NCBI GenBank assembly: GCA_032160705.1
Contig: JAVHVE010000003.1
Coordinates: forward strand, 21,774 to 85,773
Reading direction: 5' to 3'
Source: QHXM01 sp032160705
GTDB taxonomy: Bacteria; Acidobacteriota; Blastocatellia; Pyrinomonadales; Pyrinomonadaceae
DNA length: 64,000 nt
In this document: piece after piece, positions 49,423-57,435 of the stretch
How positions within the stretch are numbered: position 1 is the stretch's first letter
Layout: each line of letters starts with the position of its first letter
Notes under the pieces: model-generated
Told to the model about the DNA's origin: nothing
What the model saw: the letters and a program-made list of their open reading frames with translations, nothing else
Databases searched by the model: none
Position numbers and translations under genes: made by a program

Positions 49423-50094
49423 CTAAGGGGTTGCTTTCGGCGTCGGCGTCGGGGTCGTTCGCTCTGAAGGAAGGACGCGCGATTGATCGGGCGAATCGGG
49501 CGAACTGTGCAGGTGAACGGCTTTCCAGGAGTTGCCGATGCGGCGAAAGACGAGCGTCGTGCGTCCCGTCACGGTTTCAGGCGTGCCGTCGTAAGTTTGA
49601 GATTGCGTCCAGAGAAAGTTCGCCACTGCGCCGTCGCGCCCGAGCATCTGCACACGCAAGTCGCGCATTTCCAGCTTCACGTCTTTCAGCTTTGGATAGG
49701 AACTCTCACGATTCTTGCGCATCTGCTCCCAGCCTTTAGTCACCGAGCCGTTGTTGTTAAAGAGAACGAGCTGCGGAGAATTCCAGTAAACGCCTGTGAC
49801 CGCGTCTACGTTGGTGGCCTCGATGCCTGCTTTCAGAGCATTGACGATAGCGATGATGTCTTTCGCTGACGGCTCGGTCTTGCTCCCCGCCGCGCGCCTA
49901 CCTGTGGTCGTGCGGGGCGTCGGGGTCGGCGTGGCCTGCGGCGTGCCCGCTTCTTCGACATTCCGCGCCGGAGTTTTCGGCGCGGCAGAAGACGTGCGCT
50001 GGCGCGTCGCGTTGGACGTGTTAGCATTCTGTGCAAAGCTCATGAGGCCAAGCTCCCCAATGAGCGCGATGATAAAGAATAATCTTTTCAGCAT
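49423..50094 (-). CDS. Secreted DUF4440/SnoaL-like protein with Thr/Pro linkers
   Basis: 223 residues from ATG 50094 (GAGGAG 6 bases upstream; the TTG at 50100 is rejected). Signal peptide ends near LMSFAQ. A disordered Thr/Pro stretch (about 40-75) precedes the NTF2-like domain (IVNALKAGIEATNVDAVTG, WEQMRKNRESSYPKLKDV, GNSWKAVHLHSS). It is related to the 43556-44026 protein. The tail TTPTPTPKATP is again low-complexity. Confidence 0.83.
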   Translation of the reverse strand: MLKRLFFIIALIGELGLMSFAQNANTSNATRQRTSSAAPKTPARNVEEAGTPQATPTPTPRTTTGRRAAGSKTEPSAKDIIAIVNALKAGIEATNVDAVTGVYWNSPQLVLFNNNGSVTKGWEQMRKNRESSYPKLKDVKLEMRDLRVQMLGRDGAVANFLWTQSQTYDGTPETVTGRTTLVFRRIGNSWKAVHLHSSPDSPDQSRVLPSERTTPTPTPKATP

Positions 50095-50126
50095 ACTCAA
50101 CTCCTCAAATCTGGATTAAAACAAGC

Positions 50127-51632
50127 TCAGGATTCGCTGGCGAACCATGGCTCCTGGCTCTTCAGCCGCCGCACGGAACGCTCGCGCCCGACCGTCTCGA
50201 AGACCTCGAACATGGAGGGGCCGACTGCCTGACCCGTGAGCATTGTGCGCGCGGCGTTGATTAAAAGGCCGGGCTTAACACCGGCTTCTTCTGCGAAGGA
50301 GCGCAAAGCCGCTTCGCTCGTCTCGGCTGTGAAAGGCTCGACCCTTTCCATCTTCTCGGCCAGCGCGGGCAGTAGCTCACGCAGGCGCGGCTCTTTCAAA
50401 AGATTTTTCTTCACCGCCGCTTCGTCGAAATCAAAGTCGTCGGAGAAATAGGCTCGACCCTGCGCGGAGAAATCTTTGAGCGTGTGAAAACGCTGGCGAA
50501 TCAGGTTGAGAGTCTTCTCCAGCCGCGCGCGCTCATCTTCCTCATACTCTTCGCGCCAGAGCTTACTGGCGCGCAACTCCGCCTTGACCATCGGCAAAAG
50601 CTCATCAATCGGCATCGTGCGGATATACTCGGCATTCATCCAGAGAGCTTTCGCGTCCGTCCACTGGCGCGGGTCTGATTCGCTGAAGTTGAAGATGGCG
50701 TTTGAGCGGCTGATGCCTGCGAGCGAAAATTTCTCTGTCAGTTCGTCAAGCGTCATAATCTCCTGCTCGCTGTCAGGCGACCAGCCCATGAGCGCCAGGA
50801 AATTGCGAAACGCTGCGGGCACAAACCCTCTGTCACGATAAGTCGTTAAGGAAACGACCTCGCCGTGCTTGCGCTTGGAGAGCTTGCCCTTGTTCGGCGC
50901 GAGAATCAGCGGCAGGTGCGCGAAGCGTGGGGGCGCAACATTAAAAGCCTGGTAAAGCAAAATCTGCTTGTGCGTGTTCGTCAGATGATCCTGCCCGCGA
51001 ATCACGTCCGTGATATTCATCTCAATGTCGTCGAGAACGACCGACAAATTGTAGAGCGGATGACCATCGGAGCGCAGCAGCACGAGGTCTTCAATCTCCG
51101 CATAGTCACGCTCCTGCGGGCCGTACACGGCGTCCTCAAAATGCGTTTTGCCTTCGCGCGCGACTTTCAGGCGCACGGCGAAAGGCTCACCCGCAGCAGC
51201 GCGACTGTCAGACTCTTCTTTAGTCAGGTCGCGATAAGGATTGCTTCTGTGATCCTGACCTTCGGCGGCGTGAGCGCGTGCGCGCTCCGCGATACCCTGC
51301 TTGATGTTCGCGTCCGCGCGTTCTTCACGCGGCGTGAAATCGCGGTAGGCTTTGCCTTCATCAAGCAATTGAAGCGCCGCTGTCCTGTGTTTCGGCGCAT
51401 TGTCGGATTGAAAGACTGTTTCTTCGTCGTAATCAAGGCCGAGCCACTCCAGACCTTCGATGATCGAGCGCGTCGAGGCTTCAGTCGAACGCTGCAAGTC
51501 CGTGTCTTCAATGCGGAGTAAGAATTTCCCTCCCATTTTGCGCGCGTAGAGCCAGTTGAACAGGGCGGAACGCGCCGCCCCAATGTGCAGGTAGCCTGTC
51601 GGCGATGGTGCGAAACGAACGCGAATGCTCAT
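50127..51632 (-). CDS. gltX: Glutamyl-tRNA synthetase
   Basis: 501 residues from ATG 51632; the frame before it is hairpin-encoded. Class I synthetase motifs: RFAPSPTGYLHIGAARSAL (HIGH) and KLSKRKHG (KMSKS). IEDTDLQRS and VIRGQDHLTNTHKQ are Glu-specific. The anticodon-binding region ends with RLKSQEPWFASES. Whether it is discriminating or also charges tRNA-Gln is not determined. Its ATG is 2 bases from the hairpin arm and lacks a Shine-Dalgarno sequence. Confidence 0.97.
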   Translation of the reverse strand: MSIRVRFAPSPTGYLHIGAARSALFNWLYARKMGGKFLLRIEDTDLQRSTEASTRSIIEGLEWLGLDYDEETVFQSDNAPKHRTAALQLLDEGKAYRDFTPREERADANIKQGIAERARAHAAEGQDHRSNPYRDLTKEESDSRAAAGEPFAVRLKVAREGKTHFEDAVYGPQERDYAEIEDLVLLRSDGHPLYNLSVVLDDIEMNITDVIRGQDHLTNTHKQILLYQAFNVAPPRFAHLPLILAPNKGKLSKRKHGEVVSLTTYRDRGFVPAAFRNFLALMGWSPDSEQEIMTLDELTEKFSLAGISRSNAIFNFSESDPRQWTDAKALWMNAEYIRTMPIDELLPMVKAELRASKLWREEYEEDERARLEKTLNLIRQRFHTLKDFSAQGRAYFSDDFDFDEAAVKKNLLKEPRLRELLPALAEKMERVEPFTAETSEAALRSFAEEAGVKPGLLINAARTMLTGQAVGPSMFEVFETVGRERSVRRLKSQEPWFASES

Positions 51633-51752
51633 AAGTAAAAAGTAAAAAGGTAAAAGGTAAAAGGTAAAAGGTAAAAGTGAGGCGGAGACCACATTAAATT
51701 TAGAAGCGGTTCTCCGCCTTCCTTTTGCCTTTTTACTTTTACCTTTTGCCTT
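51632..51752. repeat. Heptamer hairpin, AAAAGGT type, longest copy of this type
   Basis: Left arm 51635-51677 (five to six units) and right arm 51721-51752. Loop 51678-51720 carries GGCGGAGACCAC...GCGGTTCTCCGCC. It lies between the DUF421 stop (51739) and the gltX ATG, overlapping the last codons of the former. Confidence 0.92.
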
Positions 51753-52335
51753 CCTTTAGTTCTGCGATCTGTTTGCTCAGGTCATCGAGGCGCGCGAGCA
51801 GCTCGTTGTGCTGGCGGTCGGCGTGTGCAGGCTCTTTGCCCTGCACATAGAATGTGCCGCCCGGCTCAATGACGCACTGCTCAATCTCGTCGAGGCTCTT
51901 GAAGCCCTGACGATGAGCGACCGTTCGCAGTTCCGATTCCGTCAACAACTCTTTCGCCAGCGCCTCACGGCTGAGCCGCCCGTTTTTAATCAGCACGGTC
52001 GGCTGGCCTTCAATTAACTGGTCGAGGCGTCTGTGTTTGAAGACGAAGCGTACCACAAAGTAGTTGACGGCCAGTAAGGTGAAAGCGCCGATGAGGCCGC
52101 CCGTGACCGTATTGTCATCCCCGATGATGGCGTTCTGCACGGTGTTTGACAGCGAGAGCAGCACCACCAGATCGAAGGGATTGAGCTGCGCCAGTTCACG
52201 CTTGCCGAAGATGCGCAGCACGACGACCAGAAAAAGATAGACGAGGATGGGGCGCACCATCTTCTCGGCTACTGGCAACGCCAGTTGGAACATATCGCGT
52301 GCGACCGCGTCATTCCAAAGAGCAGGTAGCATCAT
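51739..52335 (-). CDS. DUF421/YetF family membrane protein
   Basis: 198 residues. Three N-terminal membrane helices (RPILVYLFLVVVLRIFG; PFDLVVLLSLSNTVQNAIIG; GLIGAFTLLAVNYFVVRF) are followed by the soluble DUF421 domain (EGQPTVLIKNGRLSREALAK, LLTESELRTVAHRQGF). The C-terminal LARLDDLSKQIAELKEG forms a short coiled coil. GAAGGAG precedes the ATG. Function is unknown in the family, though sporulation and stress links are reported for Bacillus members. Confidence 0.92.
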   Translation of the reverse strand: MMLPALWNDAVARDMFQLALPVAEKMVRPILVYLFLVVVLRIFGKRELAQLNPFDLVVLLSLSNTVQNAIIGDDNTVTGGLIGAFTLLAVNYFVVRFVFKHRRLDQLIEGQPTVLIKNGRLSREALAKELLTESELRTVAHRQGFKSLDEIEQCVIEPGGTFYVQGKEPAHADRQHNELLARLDDLSKQIAELKEGKR

Positions 52336-52477
52336 GTGTAGTCTCCTTCGTCCCGTATCTCACAAGCATGGGGTTTTCTGAAGGAGACTATAAACCCGGA
52401 CGCAAGGTATCTCACCAGGTTTTTGTTATGCGTCAAGAGCGATGCAGTTCATGAGCGAACGATGCACGACAAAGAGC

Positions 52478-52520
52478 AAACGGGCTACCTGTGATGTTTT
52501 TCAGGTAACCCGTCTTCGGT
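52478..52520 (-). terminator. Putative terminator of the tRNA-Ser transcript
   Basis: ACGGGCTACCTG and AGGTAACCCGT form a stem with one mismatch. On the minus strand, after the tRNA 3' end (52538), the stem is followed by TTGCTCTTTG. The T-run is weak. Confidence 0.55.
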
Positions 52521-52537
52521 TTGCCTTCCGAAAATAA

Positions 52538-52628
52538 TGGCGGAGATGACAGGATTCGAACCTGTGATGGGCTTTTGACCCATAACGGTTTAGCAAACCG
52601 CCGCCTTCAGCCACTCGGCCACATCTCC
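52538..52628 (-). tRNA. tRNA-Ser (GCU)
   Basis: The minus-strand sequence GGAGATGTGGCCGAGTGG begins the gene. Acceptor arms GGAGATG and CATCTCC pair, followed by discriminator G and an encoded CCA. The anticodon loop TTGCTAA is enclosed by CGGT/ACCG and gives GCU, reading AGC/AGU. The T-arm is GGTTCGAATCC. A long variable arm (ATGGGTCAAAAGCCCAT) is typical of class II tRNA-Ser. Confidence 0.97.
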
Positions 52629-52703
52629 GCGAGAGCCCTCTCAGGCGAAGGTTTATTCTAATCCGCGAGGCGAGATTGTCAAGGCGCAAGCAGGACGAGC
52701 CGC

Positions 52704-52829
52704 GTGAGCGATGACTTTAACCTGGAACACTACCTGAAAGAAATTATTAGCCACATTCGCGCCAACCATTTGTTCGACGATTTGGCTAATGGACAAAGCT
52801 TAAAATGTACGAAGCAGTGTTTAATGTGA
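52704..52829 (+). CDS. Possible small protein of 41 residues
   Basis: GTG 52704 opens a frame of 41 codons with protein-like composition (SDDFNLEHYLKEIISHIRAN, then HLFDDLANGQ). AGGACGAG lies 5 bases before it. It sits alone between tRNA-Ser (minus) and a convergent secreted-protein gene. It may be a real small ORF or the remnant of a larger gene; no family is recognised. Confidence 0.3.
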   Translation: MSDDFNLEHYLKEIISHIRANHLFDDLANGQSLKCTKQCLM

Positions 52830-52832
52830 GAA

Positions 52833-53495
52833 TCACCTCAGGGCTGATCCGACATTTTGTTTAGTCATCCTATCCGAGCAGGCGCTTGTCAATTGTGCAT
52901 TAACGAACATCCCGGACGGGCTGGCGCTACTGTTCGTAACTCTTACTATCAGAATATGGGTGCCGGGGATGATACCGCTTTTCACAAACGGCGTCGGCGT
53001 GTTTTTGGTGTTGAAGCACCAGCCGCCGCTACAGGCTGAGAGCGGCGCGCCCGCCGTGTTGTCCAAAAAGACTTGTACGTCGTCGTCGCCCCCATAGCTC
53101 CCCTTCAGAGTTACTTGCTGGTCAATCGTGCAATCCGGGACGACAAACGTCAGCTTGTAATCGTACGGGCCTGCAGGAATATTGCTCGAAGAGCCGTTGG
53201 CGACCAACGAAAGCCATTTGGCCCCTCCGGTGTTAAGATTCCATGCCGAATGCGGTGACGCTTGAATCACTGCCGGACTATTTTTCACCATCCAACTGTT
53301 AGAGCTGATTGTGCTGAGGTCCGAAGAGTTGGCCCCTCCCAAACATTTGCAACAGCCGAGCGTCGGGGTGCCGGTTTGAACAGCGATTCCGATTGGGTCC
53401 GGACTGGGCGAGCGTTGCGCCATCACCGACGACATGCCGGAAATCAAAATTGCAAATGCGAAACTTGCAATCACCAGATTCATTCTTCTTAACAT
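52833..53495 (-). CDS. Secreted protein of unknown function, cysteine-containing beta-rich
   Basis: 220 residues with signal peptide ending at SVMAQ. AAGGAG lies 8 bases before the ATG. Cysteines in GCCKCLGG, PDCTID and SACSGGWCFN suggest disulfides. Predicted mostly beta strands (YDYKLTFVVPDCTIDQQVTL, GTHILIVRVTNSSASPSG), resembling a carbohydrate-binding or PEP-CTERM-associated jelly roll, but no sorting signal is present at the end. No family is assigned. Confidence 0.75.
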   Translation of the reverse strand: MLRRMNLVIASFAFAILISGMSSVMAQRSPSPDPIGIAVQTGTPTLGCCKCLGGANSSDLSTISSNSWMVKNSPAVIQASPHSAWNLNTGGAKWLSLVANGSSSNIPAGPYDYKLTFVVPDCTIDQQVTLKGSYGGDDDVQVFLDNTAGAPLSACSGGWCFNTKNTPTPFVKSGIIPGTHILIVRVTNSSASPSGMFVNAQLTSACSDRMTKQNVGSALR

Positions 53496-53615
53496 AACTT
53501 TTCTCCTTCATAGTGTGTGAGCGTTTCGCACGAGGCCCCTCGCCTTTCTCCGTGCTTGACCTCTATAAGCGAGAAAAATCGGCAAGTCGTATCATTGAAA
53601 TAAATATTTTTGAAA

Positions 53616-56600
53616 TTATTTTCCGGCAGACGCTTGTTCCAACCGTGCGGCTTCCCAGAGTTTCAGTTTTTCCGTCGTGCCGTACGAGATGAGCGTGTTG
53701 CCGTCAGGCGTGAAGGCGAGGATTGTAGTCATCGCCGAGCCGGTGCGGATTGCGATGACCTGCGCTTTCGTCTCAGTGTCCCAGAGCCGGATAATGCCTT
53801 CGCCGCTTGCCGACGCGAGCCGCGCATTGTCGGGCGAGAAGGTCAAAGCCCAGATGAATCCGGCGTTTCCGGTCAAGGTGTCGAGCAGTTTGCCGTCGGA
53901 GGTTTGACGAATCTCGATTGTGCCGTCAGCGTCGCCTGTGGCAAAAGTCTGGCCGTCAGGCGCAAAGGCAACTGACAAAATCGCTTTTCGTCGTTTGCCA
54001 AGTTCGGCGATGATTTTTCCCGTCGCCAGATCGAAAAGCTTCGCGTTGGTGTCGTAACTCGCGGCAAAGACCTTCATTCCATCGGGCGAGATTGCCGACG
54101 CGCTGACGTAATTTTCAAAACGGCACAACTCACGAACTAAACTGCCATCGGCCAGATTCCAAACCCTTACTGTTTTGTCCCAGCTTCCCGATACCAATTG
54201 CTTTCCGTCAGGCGTAAAAGACAGGCTTGTCACTCGCGCATCGTGTGCTTTGAAGCGTTTGAGTTGCGCCCCGCTCGTGCTGTTCCACAAAACAATTGAG
54301 CCGTCGCGTGCGCCAGTCACCAAAACCGTGCCGTCGGGCGAAAACGCTCCGGCGTCAACTACTTCGTCAGAAAGCTCAACGATCCTGGTTTTTCCCTGAA
54401 TGTTCCAGATTGATTGTTTGTTGGCTAAACCATGATTATGTGTGGCCATCTTAGTTCGGTCAGCAGAGATCGCCGCCCAACTGCCGCCGAAAGAGAGCGG
54501 AACGGCAAATGAGGACGTTGGCAACAACGCCGCCGCGTCGAACAGAAAGGAGTTGAAATCAGTCCCTCCGGTGGCGACGTATTTTCCATCGGGCGAGAAA
54601 GCCACGCTCCAGGCATCATTAACATGCGCTTTCAGACTTTTAATTTCTGCCCCGGTGTTGGCTTCGAAAAATCTAACGGTGCGATCCGAGCTTGCCGAAG
54701 CGATAATCTTTCCGTCGGGCGAAAAAGCGAGGTCATTGATTTTCGCTTCATGTCTGGCGATTTCGAGAAGGGGCTTGCCTGTTTCCGCGTCGAAGATTTC
54801 AATCGTGAAATCTGTTTTGCCAAGCGCGAATCGTTTGCTGTCCGGCGAAACGGCGACGGTGAGCGCAAATTGCGCTAAATCAAAAATGACTTTCCCGCTC
54901 GAAACTTCCCACATTCTGGCGCTGTAATTATTCGCCGCGATCAGTCGGCGACCATCAGGCGTGAACCTGACATCGGTTATTTCCGGCTCTGCCTGGGTCT
55001 GTTTGACGCTGAGCCTTTTTAATTCTCGCCCGTTCAGAGCGTCCCAAATCCTGACCGTTTTGTCCCGGCTGCCCGTCGCGATCAGTTTCCCGTCAAAGGA
55101 AAAATCAATCGCCCGCACGCGCGCCGTGTGTCCGACAAGCGAAAGAAATTCCGAGCCGGTTGCCGCGTCCCAGATTTTCGCCGAACTGGAACTCATGTCG
55201 CCCGAGGCGGTCGCCAAAAATCTGCCGTCGGGCGAAAACTTGACGCGCCAGACGTTCTTCTCCTGCACGGCAGTCGTCGTGAGAAGCTTTCCGCTCGGCA
55301 CTTCGTAGATGCGTGCGAAACCGTCGGCGCAGGCGGTCGCCATTTTTGACGAATCTGGCGAAAACGCGATGTTCCAAACTTCCGCTTCGTGCGGAATCGC
55401 CAGCAGCTTGCCTTTCGGTTCGGAAAGATTTTGCAAAAAGCGATATTCCCAGTTCAGCCGAAAATCCGTATTTTCGTAACGCGCCAAAATTTCCCTGAGC
55501 CTGGTCAGATTCGCCGTTTCATACGCCAGCATCGCCAGATTCATATCAGCCGAATAGGCGCGTCGCAGATTTTCCCGCGCTTGCGCCCGCGCCGTGTTTC
55601 TCTGCCAAATCGCGCTCGTCAGCCAGCCGAGCAGAAGAATCAAAATCGCCACCGCCGCCGTCACGCCGACCTGGTGTCGCCTGACATATTTTTTCATGCG
55701 GTAGGCGAGCGCCGGTGGCCGCGCCGTGATCGGCAAATTCTGCAAGTGACGAATGATGTCCGCGCGAAAAGCTTCGACGGTCTGGTAACGCTCCGTTCGC
55801 TCTTTGGCTAGTGCTTTGAGGCAGATGTTGTCCAGATCGCCCTTGAGCGATTTTGGATTTTCGATTCTGGATTTTGGAGCGGCTTCGGGTGGCACGCTCT
55901 GGCTTTCGTTTGAAACAACATGGCTCGGCAGAACGGGTTGTTCTTCGGTGATGATTCTCAAGACTTCGGGCAGGCTTTTATCTTTCAGATCGTGCGGGCG
56001 TTTGCCCGTCAGCAATTCGTAGAGAATCACGCCAAGCGAATAGACATCGCTCGCGGTCGTAATCGTTTCATTTTTCAGTTGTTCGGGTGAAGCGTAATTC
56101 GGCGTTAAGATATTCGCGCCGACGGTAAAATTTCCGGTCAATTCAAAAAGCCCGGGCTGCAACAGCTTCGCTAGGCCGAAGTCTAAAAGTTTCGGCGTCC
56201 CATCAGCCGTCACCAGAATATTTGAAGGCTTCAGATCACGGTGGATCGTCAGATTCTGATGCGCGAATTTGACTGCTCCGCAAACTTCTAGAAACAGATC
56301 GAGCCGCGCTTTGATCGGCGACGCTGCGCGCTCGCAATAATCTATGATCGTCGCACCTTCAACATATTCCATCGCCAAAAACGGCATACCTTCTTCGGTC
56401 GTGCCGCCGTCGAGCAAGCGGGCGATGTTCGGGTGACTGAGCTTGGCAAGGATTTGACGCTCGCGGCGGAAACTGGTTTCCGCTTCTTTATCCGTAAAAA
56501 ACGGCGCGACGATTTTGATCGCGACTTTTTGTGAGAACTCTTTATCAATCCGCATGGCCAGATAAACCGCGCCCATGCCGCCGCGTCCGATTAATTCCAG

Positions 56601-56867
56601 CAGACGATAATTGCCGATTGTCGCGCCGACGAATTTGTCCGTCGCTTCGTGGTCAAAGATTTTCAAAGCCGCGCCGATTGCCGGAGTCTCAAGAAAACCT
56701 TCGCCCGCGTCGGTTGCCGCCAGCAGCTTTTCGACCCGGCGACGCAAAGAAACATCATCGCCACAGCGTTCGCGTAGCAACAAATCGCGCTCGGAAGGCG
56801 AGACGTTCAAAGCTTCGTCAAGTAATCTATCAACCGCCTGCCAGCGTTTTGATTTCGAGCTATTCAT
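53616..56867 (-). CDS. Membrane Ser/Thr protein kinase with C-terminal WD40 propellers
   Basis: 1083 residues. A short N-terminal helical region (1-80), kinase domain 85-380 with IGRGGMGAVYLA, Lys118, HRDLKPSN (209-216), DFG (229-231) and YASPE. One membrane helix at about 400-421 (VGVTAAVAILILLLGWLTSA) places the C-terminus outside the cytoplasm. The rest (about 480-1070) is at least a dozen WD40 repeats, each with FSPDGK...ATASGD and WD/WN ends: two propellers. The gene overlaps the sigma factor stop by 8 bases. An in-frame heptamer-like insertion encodes residues 331-341. Confidence 0.93.
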   Translation of the reverse strand: MNSSKSKRWQAVDRLLDEALNVSPSERDLLLRERCGDDVSLRRRVEKLLAATDAGEGFLETPAIGAALKIFDHEATDKFVGATIGNYRLLELIGRGGMGAVYLAMRIDKEFSQKVAIKIVAPFFTDKEAETSFRRERQILAKLSHPNIARLLDGGTTEEGMPFLAMEYVEGATIIDYCERAASPIKARLDLFLEVCGAVKFAHQNLTIHRDLKPSNILVTADGTPKLLDFGLAKLLQPGLFELTGNFTVGANILTPNYASPEQLKNETITTASDVYSLGVILYELLTGKRPHDLKDKSLPEVLRIITEEQPVLPSHVVSNESQSVPPEAAPKSRIENPKSLKGDLDNICLKALAKERTERYQTVEAFRADIIRHLQNLPITARPPALAYRMKKYVRRHQVGVTAAVAILILLLGWLTSAIWQRNTARAQARENLRRAYSADMNLAMLAYETANLTRLREILARYENTDFRLNWEYRFLQNLSEPKGKLLAIPHEAEVWNIAFSPDSSKMATACADGFARIYEVPSGKLLTTTAVQEKNVWRVKFSPDGRFLATASGDMSSSSAKIWDAATGSEFLSLVGHTARVRAIDFSFDGKLIATGSRDKTVRIWDALNGRELKRLSVKQTQAEPEITDVRFTPDGRRLIAANNYSARMWEVSSGKVIFDLAQFALTVAVSPDSKRFALGKTDFTIEIFDAETGKPLLEIARHEAKINDLAFSPDGKIIASASSDRTVRFFEANTGAEIKSLKAHVNDAWSVAFSPDGKYVATGGTDFNSFLFDAAALLPTSSFAVPLSFGGSWAAISADRTKMATHNHGLANKQSIWNIQGKTRIVELSDEVVDAGAFSPDGTVLVTGARDGSIVLWNSTSGAQLKRFKAHDARVTSLSFTPDGKQLVSGSWDKTVRVWNLADGSLVRELCRFENYVSASAISPDGMKVFAASYDTNAKLFDLATGKIIAELGKRRKAILSVAFAPDGQTFATGDADGTIEIRQTSDGKLLDTLTGNAGFIWALTFSPDNARLASASGEGIIRLWDTETKAQVIAIRTGSAMTTILAFTPDGNTLISYGTTEKLKLWEAARLEQASAGK
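55849..55877. repeat. Single heptamer-repeat arm inside the kinase gene
   Basis: Plus-strand GATTTTGGATTTTCGATTCTGG and the following bases consist of four near-identical heptamers (ATTTTGG/ATTTTCG). They add PKSRIENPKSL in frame between two conserved kinase segments. No complementary arm was found nearby. Confidence 0.7.
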
Positions 56868-57420
56868 TGCTGCTCAATTCAGCGTACAGAAATGCTTTGG
56901 CCTTCAGCCATTCGCGCTTGATTGTAATCTCCGAAACGCCAAGAATCTCTGCCGTTTCCTGCGAGTTTAAGCCGCCGAAGAAACGCAGTTCGACAATCCG
57001 GCTTTTGCGCTCATCAACTTCGGCGAGACTTTCGAGAGCTTCGTTTAATTTGAGAATGTCAACGTCAGTTTTGGGAAAGGAGATTTGAACGCTATCAAGC
57101 GAGATTTTTTTCGCTCCCGCGCCGCGTTTGGCGTAGAGTTTACGGCGTGCGTGATCCACCAGGAAATTTCTCATCGCGCGAGCCGCGACCGAGAAAAAAT
57201 GTAGACGGCTTTGCCAATCGGTCTCGCGCTGGTCAACCAATTTTAAATATGCTTCGTTAATCAGCTCTGTCGTTTGCAGCGAAACGTCTTGTTGTTCACG
57301 TCGCAGATAACGACGCGCCAGAAATTTTAATTCTTGATAGACAATCGGCAGCAGCTTTTCGGCAGCCGTTTTATCACCGTTGCGCCAGTCGATCAAATGC
57401 CTTGTGATTTCGGTTGTCAT
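56860..57420 (-). CDS. ECF-type RNA polymerase sigma factor
   Basis: 186 residues. Region 2 (LLPIVYQELKFLARRYLRRE, TELINEAYLKLVDQ, SRLHFFSVAARAMRNFLVDHAR) and region 4 (RIVELRFFGGLNSQETAEIL, SEITIKREWLKAKAFL) are visible. The pattern is that of the TIGR02999-like group, common in Acidobacteriota and Planctomycetes, which is nearly always encoded beside a Ser/Thr kinase, as here. The kinase probably controls its activity. No anti-sigma factor is present. Confidence 0.92.
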   Translation of the reverse strand: MTTEITRHLIDWRNGDKTAAEKLLPIVYQELKFLARRYLRREQQDVSLQTTELINEAYLKLVDQRETDWQSRLHFFSVAARAMRNFLVDHARRKLYAKRGAGAKKISLDSVQISFPKTDVDILKLNEALESLAEVDERKSRIVELRFFGGLNSQETAEILGVSEITIKREWLKAKAFLYAELSSNE

Positions 57421-57435
57421 ATAGAGATCGCTGGA

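Noticed and set aside
50865..51521. 218-codon plus-strand frame
   Set aside because: Opposite strand of gltX, whose synthetase motifs are unambiguous.
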